NCBI RefSeq assembly: GCF_024693525.1
Contig: NZ_JAILKR010000048.1
Coordinates: 1 to 11,984, forward strand
From: Selenomonas sp.
GTDB lineage: Bacteria; Bacillota_C; Negativicutes; Selenomonadales; Selenomonadaceae
Length of the DNA stretch: 11,984 bases
Direction: 5' to 3'
In this document: piece after piece, positions 1 through 6,725 of the stretch
Layout of the letters: every line of letters starts with the position of its first letter
Numbering within the stretch: position 1 is the stretch's first letter
The notes under the pieces: generated by a model
Told to the model about the DNA's origin: nothing
The model's database searches: none
Seen by the model: the letters and a program-made list of their open reading frames with translations, nothing else
Made by a program: the position numbers and the translations under genes

Positions 1-253
1 CAAAACCAATGGTAAAATCCCCCGTAAAGTCGCATTCCTTCACCAAAATCCCTGCAATGCGAACCGTACGATCATAAATCGGGGTCCCAAAAGCCTCGAT
101 TACCTTGGCATCATCATCCCCAAGGGCCACCGTATTGCAGACAAAATCTTCCTCCAGCAATTTTGCCTGAGCCCCTGCTGCCCCGGTCCATGCCAGCAGT
201 AAAGTAAACACCAGCGCCCCAAAAACGCCAGCTGAAAACCATTTTTGTTTCAT
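1..253 (-). CDS. Secreted protein of unknown function, N-terminal part (cut by window edge)
   Basis: The first 84 residues are visible and the gene runs off the left edge. The start is ATG at 253-251, preceded by an AAAGAGG ribosome binding site about 5 bases upstream. Residues 1-28 form a typical signal peptide: Lys at positions 2 and 4, a hydrophobic core at about 9-22, then a small-residue region (GAAGAQA) suited to signal peptidase I. There is no lipobox Cys, so it should be exported rather than made a lipoprotein. The mature part contains a stretch resembling V-x-LGD then V-I-E-x-FGTP at about residues 42-58. This loosely recalls small periplasmic SmpA-like repeats, but that is only an impression. 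Two Cys (39, 74) could form a disulphide. The function is not recognised. It lies downstream of the aminopeptidase gene in the same direction but seems to have its own promoter. Confidence 0.75.
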   Translation of the reverse strand, partial: MKQKWFSAGVFGALVFTLLLAWTGAAGAQAKLLEEDFVCNTVALGDDDAKVIEAFGTPIYDRTVRIAGILVKECDFTGDFTIGF

Positions 254-307
254 AACAGCCTCTTTCCCTGCGCCATAGCACAGTTTTTCGTGATAAGTTC
301 GGCCACT

Positions 308-313
308 ATTATA
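308..313 (-). promoter_or_regulatory. Probable -10 box for the secreted-protein gene
   Basis: A perfect TATAAT lies on the minus strand about 55 bases before the ATG at 253. No good -35 hexamer sits 16-18 bases upstream (TAGCGA is the nearest), so the call rests on the -10 alone. It lies directly after the aminopeptidase stop codon, and no terminator hairpin is visible between the two genes, so read-through could also supply the gene. Confidence 0.45.
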
Positions 314-343
314 CCGTATTCATGGGAAAATCGCTACATCTCT

Positions 344-1576
344 TCAAAACGCAAAATTGCCGTTCTGGAATACCGGAATCTTTTCCCCGGCTTTCGTTGT
401 CCCGACGATTTCCAAGTCACGCGTGCCAATCATAAAATCTTCATGCAATAGCGAATCGTTGACACCATGCTGCAAAAGCGTCACACTGTCCATCGCCTCT
501 CCGCCCTTGATGCAGGTCGGATAAGCCTTGCCCAATGCCAAATGGCAGGAAGCATTTTCATCAAAGAGGGTATTGTAAAACAGGATACCGCTCTTGGAAA
601 TTGGCGAATCATACGGTACCAGGGCCACTTCTCCCAAATAACGTGCGCCCTCATCCGTTTCGAGCAAGCCCTTTAGAATTTTTTCGCCCTTTTCCGCCGA
701 ATAAGCCACGACCTTGCCATCCTGGAAAGTCAGTTTGAATCCCTCAATCAAATTGCCATTGAAATTGAGTGGTTTTGCCGCCACGACCGTGCCGTTGACA
801 CCATCCCGCTTCGGCAAGGTATAGACCTCCTCGGTCGGCATATTGGCAGCGAACGCAACGCCCAATTCGGAAAGCTCTGCACCGCCCGCCCAAATATGCC
901 CTTCCGGCAGCTCAATGGTAAGATCTGTACCCAGGCTGTTGGTATAGTGAAGCGAAACAAAATCATGGTCATTTAGGAATTTTGCTGCCTTCTGCAGAAA
1001 AGCGATATGCTCCTGCCAAGCTGTCACCGGGTCTTTATCTGCGTCGATACGAACAGTCTGGAAGATGGCCTTCCAGAGTTTTGCCACCGCCTCTTCTTTC
1101 GGACAATCTGGAAATACTTTCGTCGCCCAGCTTTCCGTCGGTACGGAAACCACACACCAGGTATTGCGGTTATTCATCAACCGGGAACGATATTCGAGCA
1201 GCGCAGCTCCGGCAGCCTGCTGAGAAAGTTTCAGTTTTTCTGGCTCAATGTCGTTAAATATCTCCGGATCTCGTGCCGCAATCGAAACGAAGGCCGCGCC
1301 CTGCTCCGCATAATCCATGTAAAACTTTTGACGCCATTCGGGAAACTCCGTAAATAGTTCCTTTTGACCATGCTGATAACGAATATGCGCCAACAACTCA
1401 TCGCCCCAGCTTACTACGACATCATGAGCACCGGCCAGGAAAGCCTCCTCGGCAATGCTGCGGGCAAATTCAGCACATTCAATCGGAGAATTGATGACGA
1501 GGAGCTGGTCCTTTTGCAGATTCACGCCAACCTTTACAACTAACTTTGCATATTTTTTCAACAAAACGTTTTCCAT
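344..1576 (-). CDS. M29-family metallo-aminopeptidase (aminopeptidase II/PepS type)
   Basis: A 410-residue cytoplasmic aminopeptidase that removes N-terminal residues from peptides using two metal ions. The length matches the M29 (AmpS/PepS/APII) family. The residues known to bind metal or act in catalysis are all present at the family's usual numbering: Glu250 (in MPTEEVYTLP), Glu316 (YLGEVALVP), His345 (ASCHLALG), Tyr352, and His378 with Asp380 (LLHEDFMIG). There is no signal peptide. The ATG overlaps the stop codon of the upstream dtd gene by one base (TAATG), which suggests translational coupling. A GGAG-like ribosome binding site lies inside the end of dtd. It is the last gene of the hydrolase-dtd-aminopeptidase operon. 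The likely role is turnover of peptides for amino-acid recycling; exact specificity cannot be read from the sequence. Confidence 0.93.
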   Translation of the reverse strand: MENVLLKKYAKLVVKVGVNLQKDQLLVINSPIECAEFARSIAEEAFLAGAHDVVVSWGDELLAHIRYQHGQKELFTEFPEWRQKFYMDYAEQGAAFVSIAARDPEIFNDIEPEKLKLSQQAAGAALLEYRSRLMNNRNTWCVVSVPTESWATKVFPDCPKEEAVAKLWKAIFQTVRIDADKDPVTAWQEHIAFLQKAAKFLNDHDFVSLHYTNSLGTDLTIELPEGHIWAGGAELSELGVAFAANMPTEEVYTLPKRDGVNGTVVAAKPLNFNGNLIEGFKLTFQDGKVVAYSAEKGEKILKGLLETDEGARYLGEVALVPYDSPISKSGILFYNTLFDENASCHLALGKAYPTCIKGGEAMDSVTLLQHGVNDSLLHEDFMIGTRDLEIVGTTKAGEKIPVFQNGNFAF

Positions 1577-2019
1577 TACATGTCCTCCGTATCAAAAAGC
1601 AGGGTTACGGGACCATCATTAACCGATTCCACCTGCATATCTGCCCCAAATTCTCCCTGTTCGACAGCAAATCCCCTATCCCGTAATTCCTGCATAAACT
1701 GTTCATAAAGCACCTGGGCTAGTTCTGGTTTCGCCGCGTGACTAAAACCTGGGCGGCGTTTTTTCAAATCCGCATACAAGGTAAATTGGGAAACTACTAA
1801 AAACGCCCCCCCAACCTGCTGAATGCTCAAATTCATCTTGCCAGCCTCATCGGAAAACACCCTTACATTGGCGATTTTCTCCGCCAGCCGGGCACAGATC
1901 TCTGGCGTATCCTCGGGACCGACTCCCAATAAGACCAAAAAGCCCTGCTCGATTGCACCATTTACTTTTCCTTCAATCCTCACCGACGCCGATTTTACTC
2001 GCGTGACCACAGCCTTCAT
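1576..2019 (-). CDS. dtd: D-aminoacyl-tRNA deacylase (D-Tyr-tRNA deacylase)
   Basis: Hydrolyses D-amino acids, and mis-attached glycine, from tRNA in the cytoplasm, which keeps D-residues out of proteins. The 147 residues match the family length. Both signature motifs are present: SQFTLYAD at 77-84, including the active-site Thr80, and NDGPVT at 134-139, whose Gly136-Pro137 is the cis-Gly-Pro pair that gives the homodimer its chiral selectivity. The N-terminus MKAVVTRVKSASV is typical. It starts three bases after the hydrolase stop, and the GGAG of its ribosome binding site overlaps that stop codon (GGAGTAA). It ends in a one-base overlap with the aminopeptidase start. The tight spacing implies one transcript for all three genes. 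Confidence 0.97.
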   Translation of the reverse strand: MKAVVTRVKSASVRIEGKVNGAIEQGFLVLLGVGPEDTPEICARLAEKIANVRVFSDEAGKMNLSIQQVGGAFLVVSQFTLYADLKKRRPGFSHAAKPELAQVLYEQFMQELRDRGFAVEQGEFGADMQVESVNDGPVTLLFDTEDM

Positions 2020-2022
2020 ACT

Positions 2023-2991
2023 TTACTCCTTTGTTTCCATATAGGGTTTCACAAAATCATTAACCGTCTTGAAATACTTTTCCTGCTCTTTCTGGGATGC
2101 GATAGCGTGAACAGCTCCATCGATAATCAAAAGCTTTTTCGGCGTCTCCGCCTGCTCGTATAGCTCCTCTGCCATAGACACTGGCACCAATGGGTCTTTC
2201 GAGCCATGGATAAAGAGAATCGGCAGCTTGGATTTTTTGACTGCCGCGACTGGTTCTGCCTCCCGCAGGCTGAAACCAGCCACCTTTTGACAGCGCCAAT
2301 CCAAAAGCTGCATAGCCGGAAAAGCTGGCAGCCCAAAAGACTCTGTTATCTGATGCACTAGCAAATCAAACGCACTGGTATATCCGCAGTCTTCGACACA
2401 GGCAACTGCCTGCGTGGGCAAATCCTCTCGAGCGGCGGCCATCATAACCGAAGCTGCCCCCATCGATACTCCATGCAGCACAATCTTTGCCTGCGGATGA
2501 CGCTGCGCTACGAGCCTTGCCCAAGCGGCAATATCTTCGCTTTCTCTGCAGCCCATCGTCAAGAACCTACCTTCACTATCTCCCGATGCTCTAAGATCCG
2601 GCGTCAACACATGATACCCCATCATGAGATAATTCTCCGCGATATACCAGGAATTCTGCTGCGTACAGCCATAACCATGGACAACGATAACCCAACGGTC
2701 GCTATCCGTGTCCGGCATAAAATGCGTAGCGGTCTGTCTAAGGCCATCCGCAGAAGTCATGTGCCAGGTTTCATCGGTATAGTCCGGCTTGTTGAACCGC
2801 CGTGCCTCAGGTGGCATCAATAACGCATACGCCCTTGGCGGTTCCTGCGGATTATCCGCCGTACCGCGTTCCAAACCAAAATGAACGGCGTAATTGCCAA
2901 TAAAATATCCTGTCCCCATGACGAAGGCCGTCACAGCAACGATTATCGTAATAACCGCTGTCAGGAGACAGGATAAGAGAAGCTTCTTCAT
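2023..2991 (-). CDS. Membrane-anchored alpha/beta hydrolase
   Basis: A 322-residue serine hydrolase of the alpha/beta fold. Residues 1-30 are a single hydrophobic segment after MKK (core about 4-25). With no clear cleavage site, it probably anchors the enzyme with its catalytic domain outside the cell membrane. The catalytic domain shows the HGYGCTQ oxyanion region (105-111), the nucleophile elbow GVSMG with Ser176, Asp266 (HGSKDPLVP) and His295 (GAVHA). It resembles the YqkD/BAAT-like peptidase-esterase group common in Firmicutes; the substrate is unknown. It is the first gene of the operon with dtd and the aminopeptidase. The ribosome binding site AGGGTG lies about 6 bases before the ATG. 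The link to the two downstream genes may be only shared transcription. Confidence 0.85.
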   Translation of the reverse strand: MKKLLLSCLLTAVITIIVAVTAFVMGTGYFIGNYAVHFGLERGTADNPQEPPRAYALLMPPEARRFNKPDYTDETWHMTSADGLRQTATHFMPDTDSDRWVIVVHGYGCTQQNSWYIAENYLMMGYHVLTPDLRASGDSEGRFLTMGCRESEDIAAWARLVAQRHPQAKIVLHGVSMGAASVMMAAAREDLPTQAVACVEDCGYTSAFDLLVHQITESFGLPAFPAMQLLDWRCQKVAGFSLREAEPVAAVKKSKLPILFIHGSKDPLVPVSMAEELYEQAETPKKLLIIDGAVHAIASQKEQEKYFKTVNDFVKPYMETKE

Positions 2992-3034
2992 GGAATCACC
3001 CTTTTATTTATCACACCAAACAAAATGCGATTCC

Positions 3035-3043
3035 ATTATAACA
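3035..3043 (-). promoter_or_regulatory. Extended -10 promoter for the hydrolase-dtd-aminopeptidase operon
   Basis: The minus strand reads TGTTATAAT, a perfect extended -10 (TGnTATAAT), about 44 bases before the hydrolase ATG. The -35 region is poor, which an extended -10 can tolerate. The upstream part of the promoter overlaps the end of leuA, and no terminator hairpin is visible after leuA, so some leuA transcripts may continue into this operon. Confidence 0.7.
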
Positions 3044-3067
3044 TCTTTTTCCTAGAAAAGTATGAAA

Positions 3068-4738
3068 TTATTTCCCAGCCTTCATACGGTTGATCGCGCT
3101 GAATAGCGCCTGAATGGATGCCGTGATGATATCCGTGTCCATGCCAGCGCCCCAAGTGATGTGACCATTCTCCGCAGTAATGCCGATATACGCCATAGCC
3201 CGGGAATTCTGGCCAACCTCCATAGCATGCTCACTGTACGTCAAATCTTTGTAGACGATTCCCAGATTTTTCTGCAGGGCATTTGAAACAGCGTCCAGGC
3301 GGCCATTACCACGTGCCTCAAACGAGACTTCCTTCCCATCGGCCTTGAGGTCGACCGTACCAGAACGCGTTCCATCTGGTTCTTTTTTGAGCAGGAAATC
3401 CACTAACTCATAAGGCTCCACGATGTTGACATACTCGTTCTGGAAAATCTGGAAAATTTCATCCGGCATGAGTTCTTTGTGTTTGTGGTCGGATACACTC
3501 TTAACGCAGTAACCAAAATCCTCACGCATCTTCTTCGGCATCTCGATCCCATATTTCTGCTCCATAATAAAGCCGACACCACCCTTACCGGACTGGCTGT
3601 TGATGCGAATAACATCGCCGTCGTATTCACGACCAACATCTTTCGGATCGATATAGAGATAAGGAAGCGTCCATTTATCCGGATTCTTTTCCTCTTTCCA
3701 CTTCATGCCTTTCGCGATAGCATCCTGATGCGAACCGGAGAACGCGGCAAAGACCAATTTCCCCGCATAAGGCTGACGATAGCTGACTTCCATTCGCGTA
3801 AGGCGTTCATAGGTATCTACCAGCTCGGACATATTCGAGAAATCCAACTCAGGATCAACGCCCAGGGCAAACATGTTCATGCCCACGGTCACAATATCCA
3901 CGTTGCCCGTGCGCTCACCGTTGCCAAAGAGCGTCCCTTCCACGCGGTCAGCACCAGCCAAGATTCCCATCTCCGTATCGGCGACACCGCAGCCGCGATC
4001 GTTGTGCGGGTGCAGGGACAGGACGACATTATCACGATATTTTAGATGCTTATTCATATAAGCTACCTGCATCGCATAGACATGCGGCATGCTCATTTCG
4101 ACGGTAACCGGCAGATTGATGATTGCCTTGCGGTCAGCAGTTGGTTGCCAGACATCGAGCACGGCATTGCAGACCTCCAGAGCATATTCCGGCTCTGTTC
4201 CCGTAAACGATTCCGGTGAATACTCAAAGCGATAATTTTCCCCAGCTTCCTCGGTAAGCTGCTGCAAAAGTTTTGCTCCATCGACCGCTATCTGCTTGAT
4301 TTCTTCTTTTGATTTACGGAATACCTGCTGACGTTGGGCTACCGAAGTAGAGTTATAGACATGAACGATGGCATTTTTGACGCCTTTCAAGGCTTCAAAA
4401 GTCTTACGAATGATATGTTCACGAGCCTGCGTGAGTACCTGAATCGTCACATCATCAGGAATCAGATTCTCCTCAACCAACCGGCGCAAAAATTCGTACT
4501 CCGTCTCCGATGCTGCCGGGAACCCGACCTCGATTTCCTTGAATCCGACTTTGATGAGCATCTTATAGAATTCCAGCTTTTCTTCGAGGTTCATCGGCGT
4601 GATGAGCGCCTGATTGCCATCACGCATATCCACGCTGCACCAGATTGGCGCATGATCTGGTGCATCCTTTTTCGCCCATTCGAGATCAATCTCTGGCGGC
4701 AGAAAATAACCTTTGCTGTACTTCTGATAATTCATCAT
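3068..4738 (-). CDS. leuA: 2-isopropylmalate synthase, long LeuA2-type
   Basis: Condenses acetyl-CoA with 2-oxoisovalerate to form 2-isopropylmalate, the committed step of leucine synthesis, in the cytoplasm. At 556 residues it belongs to the longer form found in actinobacteria and some Firmicutes, not the roughly 510-residue enteric form. The catalytic TIM-barrel domain spans about 30-320 and shows DMRDGNQAL (Arg39, metal-binding Asp40), GFKEIEVGFPAAS (66-77), the HPHNDRG metal site (His243, His245) and GERTGNVD (274-281). The C-terminal regulatory domain, about 440-556, has GNGRLDAVSNAL (477-488) and GAGMDTDIITAS (530-541), which fits leucine feedback binding. The start is one of two adjacent ATGs, 8 bases after AGGAGGG. 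Expression is controlled by the leucine T-box immediately upstream. No other leu gene is in view. Confidence 0.96.
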   Translation of the reverse strand: MMNYQKYSKGYFLPPEIDLEWAKKDAPDHAPIWCSVDMRDGNQALITPMNLEEKLEFYKMLIKVGFKEIEVGFPAASETEYEFLRRLVEENLIPDDVTIQVLTQAREHIIRKTFEALKGVKNAIVHVYNSTSVAQRQQVFRKSKEEIKQIAVDGAKLLQQLTEEAGENYRFEYSPESFTGTEPEYALEVCNAVLDVWQPTADRKAIINLPVTVEMSMPHVYAMQVAYMNKHLKYRDNVVLSLHPHNDRGCGVADTEMGILAGADRVEGTLFGNGERTGNVDIVTVGMNMFALGVDPELDFSNMSELVDTYERLTRMEVSYRQPYAGKLVFAAFSGSHQDAIAKGMKWKEEKNPDKWTLPYLYIDPKDVGREYDGDVIRINSQSGKGGVGFIMEQKYGIEMPKKMREDFGYCVKSVSDHKHKELMPDEIFQIFQNEYVNIVEPYELVDFLLKKEPDGTRSGTVDLKADGKEVSFEARGNGRLDAVSNALQKNLGIVYKDLTYSEHAMEVGQNSRAMAYIGITAENGHITWGAGMDTDIITASIQALFSAINRMKAGK

Positions 4739-4753
4739 CTGCGAATCCCTCCT

Positions 4754-4791
4754 AAAAATAAAAGCCTTTCATCTCTAAGAGACGAAAGGCT
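4754..4791 (-). terminator. Attenuator terminator of the leuA T-box
   Basis: On the minus strand an AGCCTTTC..GAAAGGCT stem with inner TCTC/GAGA pairs (4763-4791) is followed by TTTATTTTT. Its 5' arm contains CGTCTC (4784-4779), which can instead pair with GAG and ACG on either side of the T-box bulge to make the antiterminator. The leuA ribosome binding site follows at once. Confidence 0.9.
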
Positions 4792-5025
4792 AGCTTACGT
4801 GTTACCACTCCAATTCGTGCCTATCGGCACCTCATACAGACTCTATCAAGTCCTCCTGTTCGATAACGGTCAGGAACCGTTCCGGTCTACTCGCCCCTGC
4901 CGGGCTTTCAGCGGACTGCTTCAAGGTGAGTTCCGCATTCATCCACTATTGTCTTTCACCAACCGACAACTCTCTGAAGTCATCCGAATACGTACTATTC
5001 CTCTGCTATGCATTTCTCTGTGTTG
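4754..5025 (-). promoter_or_regulatory. T-box riboswitch, leucine specific (CUC specifier), controlling leuA
   Basis: A leader of about 270 bases that binds tRNA-Leu and allows leuA transcription when the tRNA is uncharged. Stem I carries GAGGAATAGTA on the 5' side of the specifier loop, closed by a 7-pair helix (CGTATTC with GAATGCG). The 3' side reads GAACTCACC, placing the specifier CTC (Leu) at 4930-4928. The distal part has CAGAGAG and GGTTGGTGAAAG, typical of the tRNA-elbow-binding loops. A GCGAGTAGACCGG element fits the stem II region, and GTGCCGATAGGCAC forms stem III. The T-box bulge is TGGTAAC (4807-4801), flanked by GAG and ACG that pair with CGTCTC in the terminator arm. TGGT would pair with the ACCA end of the tRNA. 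The specifier matches the downstream gene. Confidence 0.93.
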
Positions 5026-5031
5026 CATACT

Positions 5032-5060
5032 ACAATATCACAATAAAATACATTTTGCAA
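5032..5060 (-). promoter_or_regulatory. Promoter of the leuA T-box transcript
   Basis: TTGCAA (5060-5055), a 17-base spacer, and TATTGT (5037-5032); each hexamer matches 4 of 6 consensus bases. The start of transcription should be near 5025, just before stem I of the T-box. Confidence 0.65.
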
Positions 5061-5063
5061 GCA

Positions 5064-5083
5064 TTTACATGTTAAACTGTAAA
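5064..5083 (-). repeat. Imperfect inverted repeat upstream of the leuA promoter
   Basis: The minus strand shows TTTACA and TGTAAA as arms around an 8-base centre containing TTAA, 4 bases upstream of the -35 box. The size and place would suit a dimeric regulator. Part of it (plus strand 5061-5075) is identical to a 15-base stretch at 10112-10126 near the ileS promoter. Confidence 0.45.
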
Positions 5084-5089
5084 CTTTTT

Positions 5090-5617
5090 TTATTTTTTAT
5101 GACTGTCCTCCGGTACTCTCGGAGATTTCTTCGCCGCCAGACGGGCATTTTCCTTCTCGCGCTGGATTCTTTTGCGCTCTTTGTGTGCCTCGTAACGACG
5201 ACGCCCATCTTCAAAAGCCCGCTTGGCCTCCTCCGTGTCTAGAATCAACGGCGGAACGGATTTGGGACGCGCATTGCGATCCAACGCTACCATCGTGAAA
5301 TAGGCCGTCAGTGCACGCTGCGGTTTTCCCTCCTGCTCCAGGTCCTCCACATCCACATTGACTGCTATCTCCATAGAACTATGCCCCACAAAAACGATTT
5401 CCGCAGAACACGTCACCAAATCGCCAATCAGGATAGGCAGATGAAACTCCAGCTCGTCAACACGAGCCGTAACTACATTGGAACGAGCATACCGGCGAGC
5501 TGCCGCATAAGCCGTTGAATCCATCATTTTCATGATTTCCCCGCCATGGACATTGCCATTCGGATTCGCCTGACTCGGCATCATTACCTGACTGATTACG
5601 ATTTTATTCTGTGCCAT
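5090..5617 (-). CDS. Acyl-CoA thioesterase, hotdog fold (YkhA/BACH-like)
   Basis: Hydrolyses acyl-CoA to free acid and CoA in the cytoplasm. The single hotdog domain covers about residues 5-125. It has the family signature NPNGNVHGGEIMKMMD (18-33), in which the HGG turn binds substrate and Asp33 is the expected catalytic acid, followed by the central strand region VDELEFHLPILIGDLV (53-68). Residues 131-165 form a highly charged Lys/Arg/Glu-rich helix extending past the domain, ending in a polar tail, so the protein is slightly longer (175) than the minimal family. The ATG lies 8 bases after AGGAGG. It has its own promoter upstream. The stop codon is about 30 bases before the leuA promoter with no hairpin between, so read-through would enter the T-box. 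Confidence 0.9.
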   Translation of the reverse strand: MAQNKIVISQVMMPSQANPNGNVHGGEIMKMMDSTAYAAARRYARSNVVTARVDELEFHLPILIGDLVTCSAEIVFVGHSSMEIAVNVDVEDLEQEGKPQRALTAYFTMVALDRNARPKSVPPLILDTEEAKRAFEDGRRRYEAHKERKRIQREKENARLAAKKSPRVPEDSHKK

Positions 5618-5661
5618 AAATGGGACCTCCTAGGAAATGACTTCCATACGTTTGAATTATA

Positions 5662-5689
5662 ATTATATTGTATCACGTATTAATATGAA
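5662..5689 (-). promoter_or_regulatory. Probable promoter of the thioesterase gene
   Basis: A perfect TATAAT (5667-5662) lies 16 bases after TTCATA (4 of 6 consensus bases, 5689-5684) in a very AT-rich stretch, about 45 bases before the ATG. A second candidate, TTGATA further upstream with ATTAAT, overlaps it, so the exact start is uncertain. Confidence 0.55.
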
Positions 5690-5770
5690 AATATATTTTT
5701 TTTATCAATATACGCCATCAACAACCATCCAAGCATAGCGGATTTTCCGTATTTTTACCGTAACATGTAT

Positions 5771-5807
5771 CACAAAACAAAAGGCATTCTTCCTTTAGAA
5801 GAATGCC
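5771..5807 (-). terminator. Rho-independent terminator after the Hpt gene
   Basis: A perfect 10-pair stem (GGCATTCTTC with GAAGAATGCC, 5783-5807) has a 5-base loop and is followed on the minus strand by TTTTGTTTTG. It lies just past the Hpt stop codon and closes the csoR-hpt unit. Confidence 0.9.
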
Positions 5808-5815
5808 CCTTGCAA

Positions 5816-6184
5816 TCAATCCCCTACACTTTTGCGAATGGCATCACAAGTTTCACGATAAATTGCTCCTACTAATTCCGCCAGCTTTTGGATTTCCGCG
5901 CTGTCTTGGGTGGTGCGAATGGCCTGTACCGTATCATCAGCCGCCCGGAATAATTTCATCAAACTCAAATTGCCGGCGGTTCCCTTCAACGTATGAACAC
6001 TCTTTTCCGCCATAGCCATATCCTGAACCGATAAACTAGTAACAAACTCTTCATAGGAACCGTCATTAAGGAACTTTGACAGGAACTTATGATAAAGCGC
6101 CACATTTCCCATAAAACGCTCTAGGCCTTTGTCGTAATCTACTCCAGCCTGTTCAAGCGTTGCTTTTATCTGAAGTTGCTCCAT
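5816..6184 (-). CDS. Lone Hpt (histidine phosphotransfer) domain protein
   Basis: A 122-residue protein consisting of one Hpt domain, a four-helix bundle that carries a phosphoryl group between response-regulator receiver domains in a phosphorelay. The signature HTLKGTAGNLSL lies at 64-75, with His64 as the phosphorylated residue and the expected Lys67 and Gly68 after it. The preceding segment LERFMGNVALYHKFLSKF (21-38) matches the family's N-terminal helices. No kinase or receiver domain is encoded in the window, so partners must be elsewhere. It starts 34 bases after the csoR stop codon, with GGAGGAGG about 8 bases before the ATG, and a strong terminator follows. It is therefore very likely co-transcribed with csoR. 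Why a metal sensor and a phosphorelay part are paired cannot be told from the sequence. Confidence 0.9.
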   Translation of the reverse strand: MEQLQIKATLEQAGVDYDKGLERFMGNVALYHKFLSKFLNDGSYEEFVTSLSVQDMAMAEKSVHTLKGTAGNLSLMKLFRAADDTVQAIRTTQDSAEIQKLAELVGAIYRETCDAIRKSVGD

Positions 6185-6218
6185 ATATTTGCCCTCCTCC
6201 CGCGACCCGTTCCCTCTT

Positions 6219-6593
6219 TTATTTCAAGAACTGGTCAATCGCCTTGTTCAACTGCTCAAGAGCTTCTTTATCATTATCCCGTACCGCATCGACTACACAA
6301 TGCTCCATATGGTCTTTGAGGATAATCTTGCTTACACCATTGATAGCACTGCGTACTGCAGACAGCTGCACGAGGACTTCACTGCAATCTCTACCATCTT
6401 CTACCATACGCTTAATTGCTTCTAGATGACCAATAAGCCGAGACATGCGGTTCAACACCGCCTTGGTTTGGGTATGGCTATGCTGATGGCCGTGGGTATG
6501 TCGAATAATGGACCCATCTGCCAATTGATGAGTGTGTTCATGTTCATGCTCGTGTCCCTGCTGCTTATCAACTGTTTCAATTTTTTCCTCCAT
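6219..6593 (-). CDS. CsoR/RcnR-family metal-sensing repressor with His-rich N-terminus
   Basis: A 124-residue all-helical DNA-binding repressor of the DUF156 family. The family core runs from about 43 to 124 (AVLNRMSRLIGHLEAIKRMV). Cys70, His95 and Cys99 have the same spacing (25 and 4) as the Cu(I) ligands Cys36, His61 and Cys65 of CsoR, so copper is the best guess over the nickel pattern of RcnR or the His-lacking persulphide sensors. Residues 13-40 are an extension with ten His in alternating HE/HT/HG/HS pairs, likely an extra metal-binding or buffering arm. The start is ATG 7 bases after AGGAGG. A weak promoter (TTGCGG, 17 bases, AATAAT at 6670-6665) overlaps the ileS terminator. No copper exporter is nearby; the adjacent co-directional gene is an Hpt domain. 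No clear operator was seen. Confidence 0.92.
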   Translation of the reverse strand: MEEKIETVDKQQGHEHEHEHTHQLADGSIIRHTHGHQHSHTQTKAVLNRMSRLIGHLEAIKRMVEDGRDCSEVLVQLSAVRSAINGVSKIILKDHMEHCVVDAVRDNDKEALEQLNKAIDQFLK

Positions 6594-6673
6594 GAACCGC
6601 CCTCCTCGATTAGAATCTTTTTTATCTATTCTTTTTTTTATGCAATTTTCCTGCCAGCAAGTAAATTATTCTA

Positions 6674-6706
6674 TAAGAAAAACCTTCCCGCAAACGGAGA
6701 AGGTTT
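6674..6706 (-). terminator. Rho-independent terminator of ileS
   Basis: The minus strand shows AACCTTC-T-CCG, a TTTG loop, then CGG-GAAGGTT (6681-6705) followed by a run of T. It begins about 20 bases after the ileS stop codon. The one unpaired T is the only flaw in a 10-pair stem. Confidence 0.85.
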
Positions 6707-6725
6707 TCCCATTCAACAGGAACAA

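Noticed and set aside
3479..4045. Plus-strand open frame of 188 codons inside leuA
   Set aside because: Antisense to conserved leuA motifs; no ribosome binding site or domain.
4334..5242. Plus-strand open frame of 302 codons across leuA, its T-box and the thioesterase gene
   Set aside because: It is opposite two certain genes and a structured leader; the translation has no family features.
5700..5770. Possible small gene or RNA between the thioesterase promoter and the Hpt terminator
   Set aside because: About 70 AT-rich bases with only a short CGG-CCG repeat; no start codon with a ribosome binding site and no stable fold seen.
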